A stretch of 64,000 nt of DNA from Rhodocyclales bacterium GT-UBC (lineage in GTDB: Bacteria; Pseudomonadota; Gammaproteobacteria; Burkholderiales; Rhodocyclaceae), in contig QXPY01000009.1 of the NCBI GenBank assembly GCA_003583745.1, positions 1-64,000 of the forward strand, in the 5' to 3' direction. The translations under genes were made by a program, and so were the position numbers. The notes under the pieces were generated by a model. That model saw only the letters and a list, made by a program, of their open reading frames with translations. It did not search any database and was not told where the DNA came from. Positions 1-8,941 of this stretch are shown here, piece by piece. The number at the start of each line of letters is the position of its first letter. The first letter of the stretch is position 1.

Positions 1-808
1 GGAACCTGCCCGCTTCGCAGCGATGCGGCGAATGATCGGAATCCGCAAATATGTGCAGAATGGCATCTGGGATTTGCTTAGCTACGTATTTGGCTGTACC
101 CAGTCCGTAAAAGTTGCTTTGGCCACCATAGACCAGCATCGAGGGTACGGTGATCTTAGCAAGCACATCACGATAGTCGGCAGCAGTTAGGCTTGCCCAG
201 CATTTGATGAGCGGCGCAGGGTTTTGGGCTCGCAGTGCCATCCGAGAGCGTTCCCACCCTGATGTGCCGGCTAAGTATTTTTCGCTGGCTTTGGTATTGA
301 GTCCAAACGCCGTTAGTCGGAGAACCGTCTCGGCAAAATCCTCATTGAGTTTTTGCATCATTGTTGCGGCCTGATTCTGATTGAAATTGCCATAGATTCC
401 CAAATCCCAATGGTCATCAGTTACTAGTTTCGGAGACTGGTCAATAATGCAAATTTTTCTCAGCGCCCCCAGTCCGAAATCTCGGATGAACTGCCATAAC
501 GTCAGCGCTCCCATGGAGTGACCAATTACTACCGCCTTTTCTAAGCGATAGTGTTCAATTAGATTGGCCAAGTCTCTTGCCATTCGTTCGACAGTAGGCG
601 GTGCATTTTTTAAAAGTGCATGTCCACCATGGCCTCGTGCATCCCAATTAAATACGCGGTGGCGCTCGCTCAATATTGAAGTGAAGGGTAACCATTCCTG
701 ATGGCTTGATGTCCAGCCGTGAAGCATGATCAGCGGTGTTCCATGCCCCGATATCCGGAGGAAGATTTTTGCGCCATCATCGGCGATGAAGTGCTGCATA
801 ACACGCAT
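1..808 (-). CDS. alpha/beta hydrolase, 3' end cut by window edge
   Basis: The reading frame runs leftward from ATG at 808 with no stop before base 1, so about 269 residues are visible and the C-terminus lies outside the window. The oxyanion-hole motif LHGW is near residues 29-32, the nucleophile elbow GHSMG near 96-100 (Ser98), and a likely catalytic His sits in SDHSPH near the end. This is the classic alpha/beta hydrolase order (esterase, haloperoxidase or MhpC-like). The substrate cannot be named. A second ATG three codons downstream is also possible. The gene is divergent from the MBL-fold gene that starts at 862. Confidence 0.85.
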   Translation of the reverse strand, partial: MRVMQHFIADDGAKIFLRISGHGTPLIMLHGWTSSHQEWLPFTSILSERHRVFNWDARGHGGHALLKNAPPTVERMARDLANLIEHYRLEKAVVIGHSMGALTLWQFIRDFGLGALRKICIIDQSPKLVTDDHWDLGIYGNFNQNQAATMMQKLNEDFAETVLRLTAFGLNTKASEKYLAGTSGWERSRMALRAQNPAPLIKCWASLTAADYRDVLAKITVPSMLVYGGQSNFYGLGTAKYVAKQIPDAILHIFADSDHSPHRCEAGRF

Positions 809-861
809 TTCGAATAAGGAGGGGCAAGTATAATCCGCCGTTTACTGTGCAGGAGTTGCTT

Positions 862-1809
862 ATGTTTGATTGGCGAGATTACGAGAATGGCATCATTGCA
901 TTTGATGCAGGTTATGTACGCCCTATCCTGGCAGCGATCCACATGATCGTCGAAAATGGACGGGTGGCCTTTGTCGACACCGGCAGCAATGACTCTCTTA
1001 ACAATGCATTGGCGGCACTTCGACGCATCGGGTTGGACGAAGCGTCGGTCGATTTCGTCATCCTCACTCATATCCACCTCGATCATGCTGGTGGGGCTGG
1101 AAGGATGATGTCCTATTTTCCCAACGCCAAGCTGGTGGTCCATAGTCGGGGAGCACGCCATATGGCGGAGCCTTCGAAATTGGTTGCCGGCGTAACGGCG
1201 GTTTACGGTGCCGAATACGTTCAGCGAGTGTATGGTGAAATTTTGCCAATTCCAAAGGATCGAATCATCGAGGCGGTTGATGGCTTGACGTTGTCACTGG
1301 CTGGGCGAGAGTTATGCTGTCTCGACACTCCCGGTCATGCCCGACACCATATCTGTATCGTCGATAATACGACCACCGGTATTTTCACTGGCGACATGTT
1401 CGGCCTGTCTTATCGAGAACTGGATGTCGATGGACGTCAATTTATTTTCCCAACGACGACGCCCACGCAGTTCGAACCGGAAGAGATGCGACAATCAATT
1501 CAACGCCTTCTGTCAATGAACCCTGAGGCAATGTATTTGACGCATTACAGCCGACTCCCCGATGTCGGCCATCAGGGAGAAGAGTTGCTTCGCCACCTTG
1601 ATGCATTGGTAGATTTGGCGCTAGCGCGTAAAAATACTGGTAAATCGCGCCATATGGATATCAAGCAAGCAATTACTAGGTATCTCCTTGATGCCATCAA
1701 AGAGCATGGTTGCCTGCTCTCTGAAGATGATTTGATGGCAATCTGGGAGACCGATATCGAACTCAACGCGCAGGGACTTGGTGTTTGGCTTGACAGCCTA
1801 AATGCATGA
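862..1809 (+). CDS. MBL-fold metallo-hydrolase
   Basis: This 315-residue protein of the metallo-beta-lactamase superfamily carries the metal-binding motif THIHLDHAGG near residues 69-78, with His70, His72, Asp74 and His75 as ligands. A later His in DTPGHARHH and an Asp in FTGDMFG complete the usual dinuclear site. The C-terminal 90 residues form a helical extension. I chose ATG 862 because AGGAG lies six bases upstream; a GTG at 847 in the same frame has no such site. A perfect TATAAT at 829-834 may be its -10 box, though no clear -35 matches. The substrate is unknown; glyoxalase II or quorum-quenching-type activity are only superfamily guesses. Confidence 0.88.
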   Translation: MFDWRDYENGIIAFDAGYVRPILAAIHMIVENGRVAFVDTGSNDSLNNALAALRRIGLDEASVDFVILTHIHLDHAGGAGRMMSYFPNAKLVVHSRGARHMAEPSKLVAGVTAVYGAEYVQRVYGEILPIPKDRIIEAVDGLTLSLAGRELCCLDTPGHARHHICIVDNTTTGIFTGDMFGLSYRELDVDGRQFIFPTTTPTQFEPEEMRQSIQRLLSMNPEAMYLTHYSRLPDVGHQGEELLRHLDALVDLALARKNTGKSRHMDIKQAITRYLLDAIKEHGCLLSEDDLMAIWETDIELNAQGLGVWLDSLNA

Positions 1810-1826
1810 GTTGTTGCCAGAAATCG

Positions 1827-2621
1827 TTAAACGATACGAGAGGTCGTGGCTGGGGTGGATTGATTTACTAGTAAATTGAGGGCATGTGCCGCTGCAGCCA
1901 TGCCGAATACCGAGGTGACGCATACCGACGAGCCAAATCCTGCACAGTTGAGGCCAGACGGACCGCGCCCGATATCGCAGTTGCTGTCTTTTTGGGGATA
2001 GCGTAGTGGTTCAGTTGAGAATACCGCAGGAATACCAAACTTTTTCTTGCCATCCTTGGAAAAACCGTAGTCGCGCCTAAGAATAGACCGGAGTCTGGCT
2101 AAAAGAGGGTCTTGAATGGTTTTACTCAGATCGTCGATTCGAATCTGAGTGGGGTCGAGTTGTCCGCCTGCGGCACCGGCGACAATGATCGGCAGCTTAC
2201 GCTGACGACAAAAAGCAATCATTGATGCTTTGGTTTTAACTTGGTCGATTGCATCGACCACGACTGAATAGCCGCGACCAAGTGTCTCTGTGACATTGTC
2301 TGGGGTGACGAAATCCTCGATGCAGTGGACAACGCAGGCTGGATTGATCGCCATGATTCGTTCTGCCATCGCATCAACCTTCGCTTTGCCGAAAATTTCG
2401 CCGAGTGCATGAATTTGTCGATTGGTATTCGATTCAGCGACCATATCCAGGTCAATGAGTGTAATTTCACCCACGGCATTTCTTGCCATGGCTTCTGCCA
2501 CCCAAGAGCCAACGCCTCCGATGCCGACGATGCAAACATGGGCCTCGCGTAAACGACAGGCGCCTTCGTTCCCGTAAAGCCGGGCGACGCCTCCAAAGCG
2601 CCTTTCTAAATCGTTTGACAT
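1827..2621 (-). CDS. tcdA: tRNA threonylcarbamoyladenosine dehydratase
   Basis: This 264-residue E1/ThiF-like protein matches TcdA (CsdL), which uses ATP to cyclise t6A37 of tRNA into ct6A. The nucleotide-binding loop IVGIGGVGSW is at residues 31-40, followed by the ThiF-type DLDMVAESNTNRQ stretch and the conserved DAIDQVKTK segment. Length is usual for the family. ATG overlaps the stop of the upstream Hpt/HD-GYP gene by one base (TGATG), so the two are probably translationally coupled. Its 3' end faces the MBL-fold gene across 17 bp. Confidence 0.92.
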   Translation of the reverse strand: MSNDLERRFGGVARLYGNEGACRLREAHVCIVGIGGVGSWVAEAMARNAVGEITLIDLDMVAESNTNRQIHALGEIFGKAKVDAMAERIMAINPACVVHCIEDFVTPDNVTETLGRGYSVVVDAIDQVKTKASMIAFCRQRKLPIIVAGAAGGQLDPTQIRIDDLSKTIQDPLLARLRSILRRDYGFSKDGKKKFGIPAVFSTEPLRYPQKDSNCDIGRGPSGLNCAGFGSSVCVTSVFGMAAAAHALNLLVNQSTPATTSRIV

Positions 2622-3724
2622 CAGCTTTCGATAGTCTTACGTATTACTGCGTTGAAGGGGGCGATCCATTCCGGTGCAAATTGTTTGTCACAGGCATTGA
2701 TCTCGGCAATTGCGCGCAATACCGAGCGATTTTTCCCGCGATGGATATGCTTCAGCATGACAGCCTCAAATGCATCAACAATAGCCAGGATTTTTGCGCC
2801 AGCACAAATTTCCGGGGCGATTAGGCCTTTGGGGTAGCCTTCGCCGTTCGGCATCTCGTGATGTTGCGCAATCATTTCCGCAGCGGCTTCCCAGCCTTGC
2901 ATGCGTTGCAATAGTCCGGCCGCAAAGCCAGGGTGGTTGCGTAGCGCCTGCTTGTCGTCAGCAGTCATTTTGCCGACCTTGAGCCAAATGGCTTCAGGTA
3001 GGAACATCATTCCAAGGTCGTGCAGATATACCGCCGCTTCGAGTTGAATGGGGTCGACTGTGTGACCGGTCGCCTTGTTGGTCTCAAGTGCCAGGCGCAG
3101 GATGCGCATGGTTCGGCCTTTAAAAAGCGGCGAGCGGCTTTCCAGTTGCAGGGCCAGTGAACGGAAGAATTGCAGGTCGGTGGGCGCGTTCTTTTGCTCG
3201 CTTTTAGGCGTCGCTACGCGGGGGGCTCGGCTAGAGATATCGCCAATTACCGAAGGAAAGCCGGTTACCAACTCAATCAGTTCGGCACATTTTTCGTCGA
3301 CCGCATCAGTTTGGGCAAGGGCCAGCATGTCCAGGCCCTGGATGAGTTCGGCTAAATGCAAATTGTCGAGCGAGCGGTGGTGCAGCAAGGCATCTGTGGC
3401 CAGTTCGAGACGGTCGATGGCTAGAAGGATCAATTCAGCCAGGAGATCGGAGAAAGGAATTTCACCGTCCCGGAAACGCGACATGATCGATTCGATCGGG
3501 TGGGCAATCGCTGCACCCAATTCGAATTTACACAAAGAGGCATCACCCTTGATGTTATGGATTGCGCGAAAAAGGTCCGCCGTGACATCCCGGTCAGTAG
3601 GGCTTTTTTTCAGGCGGGCGACATCGTTTTCAACCTGAGGTGCGCGATCGCTAAGAACGTCGGCAAATTCTTCGAGTGCCTCACGGTCTTGGATGATCGG
3701 CGAATTGATCGAGCGAATATCCAT
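2621..3724 (-). CDS. Hpt / HD-GYP-like domain protein
   Basis: This 367-residue protein joins an N-terminal histidine phosphotransfer domain (HNIKGDA near residues 56-62, His is the likely phospho-acceptor) to a C-terminal HD-GYP-like domain from about residue 190. The HD pair sits in YLHDLG and the second motif is HHEMPNGEGYP. Canonical HD-GYP proteins read HDxGK and DxFDA here, but this one reads HDLGM and DAFEA, so phosphodiesterase activity on c-di-GMP is uncertain. A strong GGGGGAG ribosome site precedes ATG 3724. It overlaps tcdA by one base. A role as a signalling output linked to a phosphorelay is inferred. Confidence 0.85.
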   Translation of the reverse strand: MDIRSINSPIIQDREALEEFADVLSDRAPQVENDVARLKKSPTDRDVTADLFRAIHNIKGDASLCKFELGAAIAHPIESIMSRFRDGEIPFSDLLAELILLAIDRLELATDALLHHRSLDNLHLAELIQGLDMLALAQTDAVDEKCAELIELVTGFPSVIGDISSRAPRVATPKSEQKNAPTDLQFFRSLALQLESRSPLFKGRTMRILRLALETNKATGHTVDPIQLEAAVYLHDLGMMFLPEAIWLKVGKMTADDKQALRNHPGFAAGLLQRMQGWEAAAEMIAQHHEMPNGEGYPKGLIAPEICAGAKILAIVDAFEAVMLKHIHRGKNRSVLRAIAEINACDKQFAPEWIAPFNAVIRKTIES

Positions 3725-3807
3725 CCCAGTCTCCCCCTGTTTGTTCTAAGACCGAGAGTTTAGCCCAAACTCCCGTCAAATCAGCGCTTGTCACCCTCTT
3801 CACGGCC

Positions 3808-4833
3808 TTGACTGGACCCCCTTCGCCACCTAAGATTCCGCGCTTACTTAGAGAACTTGCTACCGTGACACTGGATCAGCTTTACGCCCTTATCGGGCCT
3901 GATATGAAGGCCGTTGATGCGGTCATCCGCGACCGTCTTTACTCCGAAGTGGTTCTGGTGCGTCAGGTGGCCGAATATATTATCAATAGCGGCGGCAAGC
4001 GCATGCGTCCGGCATTGGTCTTGTTGGCCGCTGGCGCGATGGGCTATCGCGGATTGCGTCACCATGAAATGGCTGCCGTAATCGAGTTTATTCATACCGC
4101 GACCTTGCTTCACGACGATGTGGTTGACGAATCCGCTTTGCGACGTGGGCGCGATACCGCCAACGCAATGTTTGGTAACGCAGCCAGTGTATTGGTCGGT
4201 GATTTTTTGTACTCCCGCGCATTTCAGATGATGGTCGCGGTTAACGACATGCGGGTGATGCAGGTCTTGTCGGATGCCACAAATATCATCGCCGAGGGTG
4301 AAGTGCTGCAGTTGATGAATTGCCATGACGCTGATGTCGATGAGGCGCGCTACATGCAAGTTATCCACTACAAAACTGCAAAGTTGTTCGAGGCGGCTGC
4401 ACAGTTGGGCGCCATTCTCGGTAATGCCACGCCCGAGGTTGAACAAGCGTTGGCCGCTTACGGCATGCACTTGGGTACGGCATTTCAGTTGGTTGATGAT
4501 GTACTGGACTATTCCGGCCAAGAGGCCGACACCGGTAAGCACCTAGGAGACGATTTGGCGGAAGGCAAGCCAACATTACCCTTGATCTATGTGATGCAAC
4601 ACGGCACTCCCGAACAATCGGCTTGTGTTCGCAAAGCGATTGAAGAGGGGGGGCGCGATGACTTCCCGTTGGTGTTGGATGCAATCCGAAATAGCGGTGC
4701 TTTGGCGCATGCTCGCGAGCGCGCCAAGCAGGAGGCCGAACTCGCCAGAACATCAATTCTGTGTCTGGGGGATTCACAATTCAAAAAAGCTCTGCTAGAA
4801 TTGACCTTCTTCGCAGTTGAGAGAAATCACTGA
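3808..4833 (+). CDS. ispB: octaprenyl diphosphate synthase
   Basis: This trans-polyprenyl diphosphate synthase makes the ubiquinone side chain by adding isopentenyl diphosphate to farnesyl diphosphate. The first Asp-rich motif is LLHDDVVDE, the second LVDDVLDYSG, and GGKRMRP binds the diphosphate. The longest frame opens at TTG 3808 without a ribosome site. A GTG at 3865 gives a 322-residue protein whose N-terminus (TLDQLYALI) lines up residue for residue with the start of E. coli IspB (323 residues), so 3865 may be the true start. It is followed directly by tRNA-Pro and is divergent from the Hpt/HD-GYP gene. Confidence 0.93.
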   Translation: MTGPPSPPKIPRLLRELATVTLDQLYALIGPDMKAVDAVIRDRLYSEVVLVRQVAEYIINSGGKRMRPALVLLAAGAMGYRGLRHHEMAAVIEFIHTATLLHDDVVDESALRRGRDTANAMFGNAASVLVGDFLYSRAFQMMVAVNDMRVMQVLSDATNIIAEGEVLQLMNCHDADVDEARYMQVIHYKTAKLFEAAAQLGAILGNATPEVEQALAAYGMHLGTAFQLVDDVLDYSGQEADTGKHLGDDLAEGKPTLPLIYVMQHGTPEQSACVRKAIEEGGRDDFPLVLDAIRNSGALAHARERAKQEAELARTSILCLGDSQFKKALLELTFFAVERNH

Positions 4834-4850
4834 TCTCTTTCAGCGGCACT

Positions 4851-4927
4851 CGGAGTGTAGCTCAGCCTGGTAGAGCACTGCGTTCGGGACGCAGGGGTCG
4901 CATGTTCGAATCCTGTCACTCCGACCA
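4851..4927 (+). tRNA. tRNA-Pro (anticodon CGG)
   Basis: A full cloverleaf can be drawn. Acceptor stem CGGAGTG pairs with CACTCCG; the anticodon stem CTGCG/CGCAG encloses loop TTCGGGA with anticodon CGG; the T arm contains GTTCGAATC. CCA is encoded at 4925-4927. The gene lies 17 bp after ispB and is followed by a strong terminator. Confidence 0.97.
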
Positions 4928-4931
4928 ATTC

Positions 4932-4974
4932 AAGCCCCAGTAAATCATCGATTTACTGGGGCTTTTGGTTTTTG
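4932..4974 (+). terminator. rho-independent terminator after tRNA-Pro
   Basis: A perfect 15-bp stem (4932-4946 with 4950-4964) closes a three-base loop and is followed by a T-rich run. It ends the ispB/tRNA-Pro transcript. The roughly 250 bp from here to 5228 contain no gene that I can support. Confidence 0.93.
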
Positions 4975-5228
4975 TTGTTGCCCTAAAGGATCTTTCCATC
5001 TGGCTGCGTCACGCAACTGGTACAGAACGCATGCCTGTCATCTACCCGCCGCCAATCTCTCGCCAGGCCGCAATGAACAACCTGGTGGGTTAGCACTGCT
5101 AGGCTATTATTTGCGTTGCTGATGAGTAGAGATGGTTTGTATTCGGCAAATGGTTGATCCTGACAATGCCGCATCGCAGTCTTTCTGCCTTCCCTTTAAA
5201 TGCATACGCGGCGGTGCGTGGAGCCAAA

Positions 5229-5465
5229 ATGAAGTATCTGTTGCTGTTGGTATTCCTCTATGTGATTTGGCGTTTATGGCGTGCTCGAAATCGGAGAGGG
5301 CTGCGAGGAGAGCGTTCGCGCTCAAATCCTTCTGCTGAACGAATGTTGGTTTGCGAGCATTGCGGCGTGTATTTCCCGGAGGGTGAAGGGACAAAATTTG
5401 CTGGTCGGGCCTATTGTTCGGTTGCACATCAGCATGCCGCGCAGTCGGTAACACGGAATGACTGA
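5229..5465 (+). CDS. PP0621-family small membrane protein
   Basis: A 78-residue protein with one N-terminal membrane helix (residues 1-15), a basic Arg-rich linker, and a C-terminal Cys-containing motif (CEHCG, then a Cys near YCSVAHQ) that could hold a metal. This layout matches the PP0621 family of beta/gamma-proteobacteria, often found just before pilS. ATG 5229 is preceded by GGAG. It overlaps pilS by 8 nt, so it is probably co-transcribed with pilSR. Function is unknown. Confidence 0.82.
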   Translation: MKYLLLLVFLYVIWRLWRARNRRGLRGERSRSNPSAERMLVCEHCGVYFPEGEGTKFAGRAYCSVAHQHAAQSVTRND

Positions 5466-7035
5466 CTGGCTTTCTTCTACTTGGGAGGCTAACTGGCGGC
5501 CTTTCCAGTATTTCAATCTGTACCGTCTCATCCTGGCTGGCTTGTTCTTTCTGGCCATCTATTTGCCACATGACTGGACCGGGCGTTTCGATCTGTCACC
5601 CACGCCCGCTCTGGTTTCACTGGCTGTAGCCTATTTGCTTGCCATCATGGGAGGGCTGCTGCTTTCGATGCATTGGCAGAAGCGCTTCAATTTCCAGTTG
5701 TCCTTGCAGGTCCTTGTGGATGCAACTGCAATCAGTCTATTCATGTATGCGGCAGGTGGTGTCAGCTCGGGAATAGGTGTGTTGTTGCTGGTTTCTCTTG
5801 CTGCAGCGAGCCTGGTCGGACGAGGGAGATTGGTTCTTTTCTATGCTGCCGTGACGACGCTGGCGGTATTGTTCAGTCAAATTGTTGGGGTACTGGTTCG
5901 CGGTTTCGAGTTGGCGACGGTATTTCAGAGTGGCCTTTTGTCAGCAGGCTTTTTTGCCACAGCGATCCTGGCTCGCCTCCTTGGCCAGCGAGTCATGGTC
6001 AACGAAGACTTGGCTCGACGCCGGGGGGAGGCTCTGGATAATCAGATCAGGATTAGTCAGCGGGTCGTCGAGCGGATGCAGGATGGAATCCTTGTGGTCG
6101 CTCGGGATGGCCGGATTCTTAGACGAAATCCGGTTGCCGCCACGATGCTGCTCTTGGCGGATGAATCCATCGTCGATGTTGCCAGCGTCACGGATGCGCT
6201 CGACTCGGGGTTGAGAGCCTGGCGGGATGCCGCTGGTGCGGATTCGGTTCATTTTGTCGGGCCGGGAGGCCTGACGTTGCGGGCCCGTTTTGAGCAGACG
6301 GATAGTTCCGATGGTGAAGTATTGGTGTTTCTCGACGATGTTGGCAGGGTCAAGGAGCGGGCACAGCAATTGAAACTTGCATCGCTCGGTAGATTGACGG
6401 CGAGCATCGCGCATGAAATTCGCAATCCGCTTTCGGCGATCAGTCATGCAGGAGAGCTGTTGCGCGAGGAGCGGCGCGGCGAGATGCAGGATCGCCTGCT
6501 GCGTATTCTGCATGACAATGTTTCCCGACTGGACCGCATCGTTGGCGATGTGCTCGAATTGGGGCGGCAAAATCGCGCAGAGCCGGAGCTGCTCGACATT
6601 GCCGATTTTTGTTCTGGTTTTATCGAGCGGTTTCTCGTCACCGAAGGCATGCCCAGCGATGTCGTCCTGTTTTCCTGCCCACCTCAGGCAAAGCTTTGTT
6701 TCGACCGATCCCATCTGAACCAAGTGCTATGGAATCTGCTGGGAAATGCATTGCGGCATTCGACACGAGGTGCGGCAGCCGTTCAGGTCGAAGTTGTACA
6801 GGGGGCAGCTCTGGGGCTAGTAGAATTACACGTTCTGGATGATGGTGAGGGTGTGCCGGAGTCTATTCGCGAGCAGATTTTCGAGCCCTTTTTTACGACG
6901 CACACCTTGGGTACAGGCCTGGGATTGTTCATTGCCCGGGAGTTGTGCGGGGCGAATGGTGCTGTTCTGGAACTGGCGACAGATTCGATTGGCGGCCATT
7001 TCATTCTTATCGGGAGAAGCGATACGTGTCAGTAG
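5458..7035 (+). CDS. pilS: sensor histidine kinase PilS
   Basis: A 525-residue kinase with about six membrane helices in residues 20-180, a PAS-like region near 195-300, HisKA with phospho-acceptor His319 in ASIAHEIRNPL, and a HATPase domain (NLLGNALRHS, then GTGLGLFIAREL). In Pseudomonas and relatives PilS phosphorylates PilR to control type IV pilin transcription with sigma-54. The directly adjacent and overlapping NtrC-type regulator supports the assignment. No pil structural genes are visible here, so the pilin target is inferred. Confidence 0.92.
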   Translation: MTDWLSSTWEANWRPFQYFNLYRLILAGLFFLAIYLPHDWTGRFDLSPTPALVSLAVAYLLAIMGGLLLSMHWQKRFNFQLSLQVLVDATAISLFMYAAGGVSSGIGVLLLVSLAAASLVGRGRLVLFYAAVTTLAVLFSQIVGVLVRGFELATVFQSGLLSAGFFATAILARLLGQRVMVNEDLARRRGEALDNQIRISQRVVERMQDGILVVARDGRILRRNPVAATMLLLADESIVDVASVTDALDSGLRAWRDAAGADSVHFVGPGGLTLRARFEQTDSSDGEVLVFLDDVGRVKERAQQLKLASLGRLTASIAHEIRNPLSAISHAGELLREERRGEMQDRLLRILHDNVSRLDRIVGDVLELGRQNRAEPELLDIADFCSGFIERFLVTEGMPSDVVLFSCPPQAKLCFDRSHLNQVLWNLLGNALRHSTRGAAAVQVEVVQGAALGLVELHVLDDGEGVPESIREQIFEPFFTTHTLGTGLGLFIARELCGANGAVLELATDSIGGHFILIGRSDTCQ

Positions 7036-8375
7036 CCAGAAGTGACAGACGGCCGAGTGGGGAGTTGCCTCGGGTGCTGGTCGTCGATGATGAGCCGGAT
7101 ATCCGTGAGTTGATCGACCTCACCTTGTCGCGCATGGGTTTGGCGGCTGAATGCGTTGGCAGCGTTGCTGAAGCCAGGCAGGCCTTGGCTGTGCAGCGCT
7201 TCCATCTGTGTTTGACTGACATGCGTCTACCCGATGGGGAAGGGCTCGATATCGTACGTTGCATCGCCGAGCAGCACGCGCAAACCCCGGTGGCGGTGAT
7301 CACCGCCTTCGGTAGTGCCGAGAACGCGGTTGCCGCGCTCAAGGCGGGCGCGTTCGACTACCTCTCCAAGCCGGTCGGACTGGAACAATTGCGGGCCCTG
7401 GTCAAATCGGCCTTGCGTCTGCCCGAGGGGAGTGTTGAGGAGAACCCGCTGCAGTCGCTGATCGGTGATTCGCCGAGCATGCAGCAGGTACGCGACATGA
7501 TCGAAAAACTGGCCCGTAGCCAGGCACCGATCTACATTTCGGGGGAGTCGGGGAGTGGAAAGGAACTGGCGGCCCGCTTGATCCACCTGCGTAGCGCCCG
7601 GAATGCCGGTCCCTTTGTGCCGGTCAACTGCGGAGCAATCCCAGAAAACTTGATGGAAAGCGAGTTTTTCGGCTATCGGAAGGGCGCGTTTACCGGGGCG
7701 GACGGCGACAGGGAAGGCTTCTTTCAAGCTGCGGGCGGCGGCACACTTTTCCTTGATGAAGTTGCCGATTTGCCTTTAGCCATGCAAGTCAAACTGCTGC
7801 GCGCCATTCAGGAAAAGCGGGTGCGTAAAGTCGGCTGCGTCACCGAGGAACCGGTGGATGTCCGCATCATTTGCGCGACGCATCGCAATTTACGTGAATG
7901 TGTCGATAAGGGCCTGTTTCGTCAGGATCTCTATTACCGTCTGAACGTGATCGAATTGCGCATGCCTCCGTTGCGCGAACGTCTGGAAGACATCCCGCCA
8001 TTGGTTGAGGCAATTTTGCACCGTCTGTTCGGTGATGCTCCGCCAAGGTTGTCGTCGGGCGCCATCAAGGCACTGGAGCAGTATCCTTTCCCTGGTAACG
8101 TCCGTGAGCTAGAGAATATTCTCGAGCGGGCGACTGCATTGTGTTCGAGCGACCAGATCGAGGCCGATGATCTTCATCTCGAACCGGAAGAGGCTGCAGG
8201 TGAAGCGCAGGGGCGGGGCAGTGAAACGCTCGATGACTATCTCAATCGACTGGAGCGCCAGGCCATTCTTGAGGCCTTGCAGAAGACCGAGGGTAACAGG
8301 ACCGCGGCGGCACGTCTCCTCGGCGTGACTTTCCGTTCGATGCGCTACCGGCTCGAGCGTCTGGGTATCGAATGA
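7026..8375 (+). CDS. pilR: sigma-54 response regulator PilR
   Basis: A 449-residue NtrC-family activator. The receiver domain starts at VLVVDDEPD (residues 17-25) with the phospho-Asp in LTDMRLP. The AAA+ domain has Walker A GESGSGKE, the sigma-54 contact loop GAFTGA and Walker B LFLDEVADL. A Fis-type helix-turn-helix (NRTAAARLLGVTFRSMRYRL) is at the end. GTG 7026 is chosen because GGGAGA lies eight bases upstream and the start overlaps the pilS stop by 10 nt. It should activate sigma-54 promoters such as pilA when phosphorylated by PilS. Confidence 0.92.
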   Translation: MSVARSDRRPSGELPRVLVVDDEPDIRELIDLTLSRMGLAAECVGSVAEARQALAVQRFHLCLTDMRLPDGEGLDIVRCIAEQHAQTPVAVITAFGSAENAVAALKAGAFDYLSKPVGLEQLRALVKSALRLPEGSVEENPLQSLIGDSPSMQQVRDMIEKLARSQAPIYISGESGSGKELAARLIHLRSARNAGPFVPVNCGAIPENLMESEFFGYRKGAFTGADGDREGFFQAAGGGTLFLDEVADLPLAMQVKLLRAIQEKRVRKVGCVTEEPVDVRIICATHRNLRECVDKGLFRQDLYYRLNVIELRMPPLRERLEDIPPLVEAILHRLFGDAPPRLSSGAIKALEQYPFPGNVRELENILERATALCSSDQIEADDLHLEPEEAAGEAQGRGSETLDDYLNRLERQAILEALQKTEGNRTAAARLLGVTFRSMRYRLERLGIE

Positions 8376-8941
8376 TGACCTGGCTGCCAGGTGGTTGGCT
8401 GGATGGCGTCCGGCATCTGTCTTCCCTCAATTTTGGCGAGCGTCCGGCCGCTTGTCCGGTATCCCTGGTCGTCATCCACAACATCAGTTTGCCACCTGAG
8501 CAATTCGGCGGTGAGTGGGTGGAGGATTTCTTCACCAACCGGCTAGATGCTTCGGCGCATCCCTATTTTGCCGAGATTGCCGATTTGCAGGTGTCGGCGC
8601 ATTTTTATGTCCGGCGGGATGGGCAGATCGTGCAGTTCGTCGGTTGCGATGACCGCGCCTGGCATGCCGGGCGTTCCTGCTGGCAAGGACGGGACAACTG
8701 CAATGACTACTCGGTCGGCATCGAGTTGGAAGGCTCGGATTTCCAGCCGTTCGAGTCCGTGCAATACGCCGCCCTGTGGCCCCTGCTCAATGCCTTGCTG
8801 GCGCGCTACCCGATTACCGATTTGGCTGGGCATAGCGATGTCGCTCCCGGGCGCAAGACCGACCCCGGTCCATTTTTCGACTGGTCGACTTTGCGTCGGC
8901 GTTACCCCGGTTTGCGTTTACCGTCCGAAATAGTCGGTTAG
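8372..8941 (+). CDS. ampD: 1,6-anhydro-MurNAc-L-alanine amidase AmpD
   Basis: A 189-residue cytoplasmic zinc amidase that cleaves anhydro-muropeptides during cell-wall recycling. Visible family motifs are VVIHNISLPP with the first Zn His, SAHFYVRRDG, and the C-terminal AGHSDVAPGRKTDPGP carrying the second His and the Asp. The start overlaps the pilR stop by 4 nt (ATGA). Its 3' end overlaps the end of the convergent aminotransferase gene by 24 bp. Confidence 0.95.
   Translation: MMTWLPGGWLDGVRHLSSLNFGERPAACPVSLVVIHNISLPPEQFGGEWVEDFFTNRLDASAHPYFAEIADLQVSAHFYVRRDGQIVQFVGCDDRAWHAGRSCWQGRDNCNDYSVGIELEGSDFQPFESVQYAALWPLLNALLARYPITDLAGHSDVAPGRKTDPGPFFDWSTLRRRYPGLRLPSEIVG

Noticed and set aside
4851..4927. 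tRNA-Pro as an island attachment site
   Set aside because: No integrase or duplicated tRNA end occurs nearby, and the following genes (PP0621, pilSR, ampD) are typical core genes.
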